Position numbers and translations under genes: made by a program. The notes below the pieces were generated by a model. It saw only the letters and a list, made by a program, of their open reading frames with translations, did no database searches and was not told the DNA's origin. This document shows, piece after piece, positions 62,851 through 64,000 of a stretch of 64,000 nucleotides of DNA. How positions within the stretch are numbered: position 1 is the first letter of the stretch; the number at the start of each line of letters is the position of its first letter. Origin of the DNA: Bacteroidota bacterium. Lineage in GTDB: Bacteria; Bacteroidota; Bacteroidia; 2-12-FULL-35-15. The DNA is taken from positions 1 to 64,000 of the forward strand of contig CANJYB010000019.1 in assembly GCA_947479085.1 (NCBI GenBank). The letters are read 5' to 3'.

Positions 62851-63321
62851 ATGAAACCAATAAAACTAATAGCTGCTTTTACATTTTTATCCCTGTCAGT
62901 TGCCGGACAAACAGCAACTCCAAAGAGTATTGCCGCTCCTCCCGATTCTGTTTCAGACCCGAATGATTTGGCAAAAAGAGAAGAGCCCATATTTTTGATT
63001 GTAGAGAAAATGCCTGAATTTAAAGGTGGGGAAAATGCAATGAAGAAATTTATTTCTGAAAACATTATGTATCCCAAGCAGGAGTATGATAAAGGAATTT
63101 CAGGTACCTGTTATGTAGCATTTGTGGTGGATAAGGATGGAAGTATTACCGATGTGCAGATAAGCAGGGGAATACAGAATGGTCCGGCCTGTAATGCAGA
63201 AGCAAAAAGGGTAGTACAGTCGATGCCGAAGTGGACACCGGGAATACAAAACGGAAGGGCAGTGAAAGTAAGGTACACCATGCCGGTGAAGTTTACCAAT
63301 GAAAAACCTGCGGGTAAATAA
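62851..63321 (+). CDS. TonB C-terminal-domain secreted protein
   Basis: 156 residues. Signal peptide about 1-19 (ending SVAGQ). After a short linker, the TonB C-terminal domain occupies about 48-150: VEKMPEFKGGENAMKKFISENIMYP, GISGTCYVAFVVDKDGSITDVQISRG and AKRVVQSMPKWTPGIQNGRAVKVRYTMPVKF. It lacks the usual TonB membrane anchor and proline-rich spacer, so it is not an ordinary energy transducer; such stand-alone domains are frequent in Bacteroidota, often as periplasmic accessory proteins. The FRG-domain gene follows 17 bp downstream, possibly in one transcript. Confidence 0.88.
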   Translation: MKPIKLIAAFTFLSLSVAGQTATPKSIAAPPDSVSDPNDLAKREEPIFLIVEKMPEFKGGENAMKKFISENIMYPKQEYDKGISGTCYVAFVVDKDGSITDVQISRGIQNGPACNAEAKRVVQSMPKWTPGIQNGRAVKVRYTMPVKFTNEKPAGK

Positions 63322-63338
63322 GTGAAGTAAGAGAAGTA

Positions 63339-64000
63339 ATGATTCCACCGCTGATTAAAACCTTTATTAAAAACAGGAGCTACCTGAAAAAGGCAGGTGT
63401 GGTGCTGGAATACGTGGAAGGCGATGGAGCACCTTATATATATGTAAACAACCCCATTATTATTTCTTCTCTGGCCGGCTACCTCAAAAACCGGAATGCA
63501 GAAGAAGGAGTATATTTTCGGGGAGAAGCCGGTAACCATGCACATGTGGTGCCTTCGCTGTTTAGGGAAAACAGTGGCCCGATGACCGATACCCGCGCCA
63601 TACAAAACCGATTCAAAGCCTACAACGAATTAAAAACTGCAGTGCTCAGGCATTATAACAAAACCGTTTCGAGATTTAAAAAAGAAGACATTGATAACCT
63701 GTTCCAGCATTATGGTATTAAGTCGCCAGTGATAGACATGGTGGATAATATTTATGTGGCCATCTGGTTTGCCATGGATGGAAACAAAGATGAACATGGG
63801 TACATAAGGTTTATGAATACCAATTCAAAGAACCTTGTGGTAAGCGATTTGAGAAAGAACCATTCATCGCTTAGTCTTCGCCTGCACACGCAACATGGGC
63901 TGATAGCCAAAAAGAATGTGAAAACATGGAACGCAAAAAACATTCTGTATGATGAATATGAAATAGCCCGGGTAAAGTTCCCGATTAATAAAAATATAGA
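63339..64000 (+). CDS. FRG-domain protein (partial, cut by the window edge)
   Basis: Opens at ATG 63339 (MIPPLIKTFIKN) and stays open to the last base, giving at least 220 residues. It contains the FRG domain signature YFRGEAGNHAHVVPSLFR (the F-R-G motif is exact), followed by the second half of the domain with QHYGIKSPVIDMVDNIYVAIWFAMDG (in the family 'QH.G..T.LLD.T..P.VAL.FA'). The FRG domain is named after the conserved Phe-Arg-Gly and occurs in proteins from bacteria and phages with little-known roles; some are encoded in defence islands. Its start lies 17 bp after the TonB-like gene. The C-terminus is not visible. Confidence 0.85.
   Translation, partial: MIPPLIKTFIKNRSYLKKAGVVLEYVEGDGAPYIYVNNPIIISSLAGYLKNRNAEEGVYFRGEAGNHAHVVPSLFRENSGPMTDTRAIQNRFKAYNELKTAVLRHYNKTVSRFKKEDIDNLFQHYGIKSPVIDMVDNIYVAIWFAMDGNKDEHGYIRFMNTNSKNLVVSDLRKNHSSLSLRLHTQHGLIAKKNVKTWNAKNILYDEYEIARVKFPINKNI

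Noticed and set aside
1-64000. rRNA, tRNA, tmRNA or riboswitch genes
   Set aside because: No cloverleaf, conserved rRNA segment, tmRNA end or known riboswitch core was recognised by eye; a covariance search would be decisive.

Overview
The window comes from a member of the Bacteroidota. It is AT-rich and carries gliding-motility ABC genes (gldF, gldG). It also has many secreted proteins ending in type IX secretion (T9SS) type A or type B C-terminal sorting domains, a short Bacteroidota-type primary sigma factor, and several clear promoters with the TAnnTTTG -7 box. No rRNA, tRNA, CRISPR array, insertion sequence or prophage is visible. The order or family cannot be fixed from the sequence alone.

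Layout. 0-5 kb: gldF-gldG-DUF4340 on the minus strand, preceded by a secreted C1-family cysteine peptidase. 5-8.9 kb: uvrB, then a 1.4 kb non-coding stretch with a 21-bp tandem array. 8.9-13 kb: an operon of a RavA-like MoxR ATPase, a ViaA-like VWA protein and a DUF4846 lipoprotein. 13-18.1 kb (minus): a LytTR response regulator with its TPR-containing histidine kinase, a VOC protein, a DUF2306-like membrane protein, a lipoprotein and a frameshifted zinc-ribbon gene. 18.4-20.8 kb: an orphan T9SS tail, a 13-copy 21-bp array, two small unknown genes and a dispersed palindromic element. 20.8-26.2 kb: an M3 oligopeptidase lipoprotein, a GH18 chitinase and a TMTC-like membrane TPR protein. 26.2-35.8 kb: five secreted or surface proteins, one interrupted by an in-frame amber codon. 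36-38.7 kb: a MarR regulator, a trypsin-like protease and a serine hydrolase. 39-42.6 kb: glmM, a cysteine desulfurase and a broken lpxR. 42.8-48.5 kb: a large T9SS type B protein, a DtxR/MntR regulator with a 36-bp palindromic operator, an NRAMP transporter fused to a universal stress domain, and smpB. 48.5-56.9 kb (minus): LptF/G permease, phosphohexomutase, mltG, a seven-haem TPR lipoprotein, a GNAT acetyltransferase, dapF and an unknown membrane-anchored protein. 57-64 kb: HtrA protease, rpoD, a long-type GAPDH, 1.4 kb of 21-bp arrays, a TonB-C-like protein and an FRG-domain gene cut by the window edge.

The most unusual signal is a set of intergenic tandem arrays at about nine places (7.6, 18.8, 20.7, 31.6, 38.7, 61.4, 61.7, 62.1 and 62.2 kb). 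All have a period of exactly 21 bp, but nearly every locus has its own unit sequence. They have no spacers, lie outside recognised genes, and sit next to other dispersed palindromes (CCCCTGTCAGGGTT hairpins, a GGGCGTG-ended element and two elements with nested inverted repeats). A second theme is single-base gene disruption: lpxR twice, the zinc-ribbon gene, a phage-tail-like surface gene, and possibly a small membrane protein. These are either real pseudogenes or homopolymer and base errors in the assembly.
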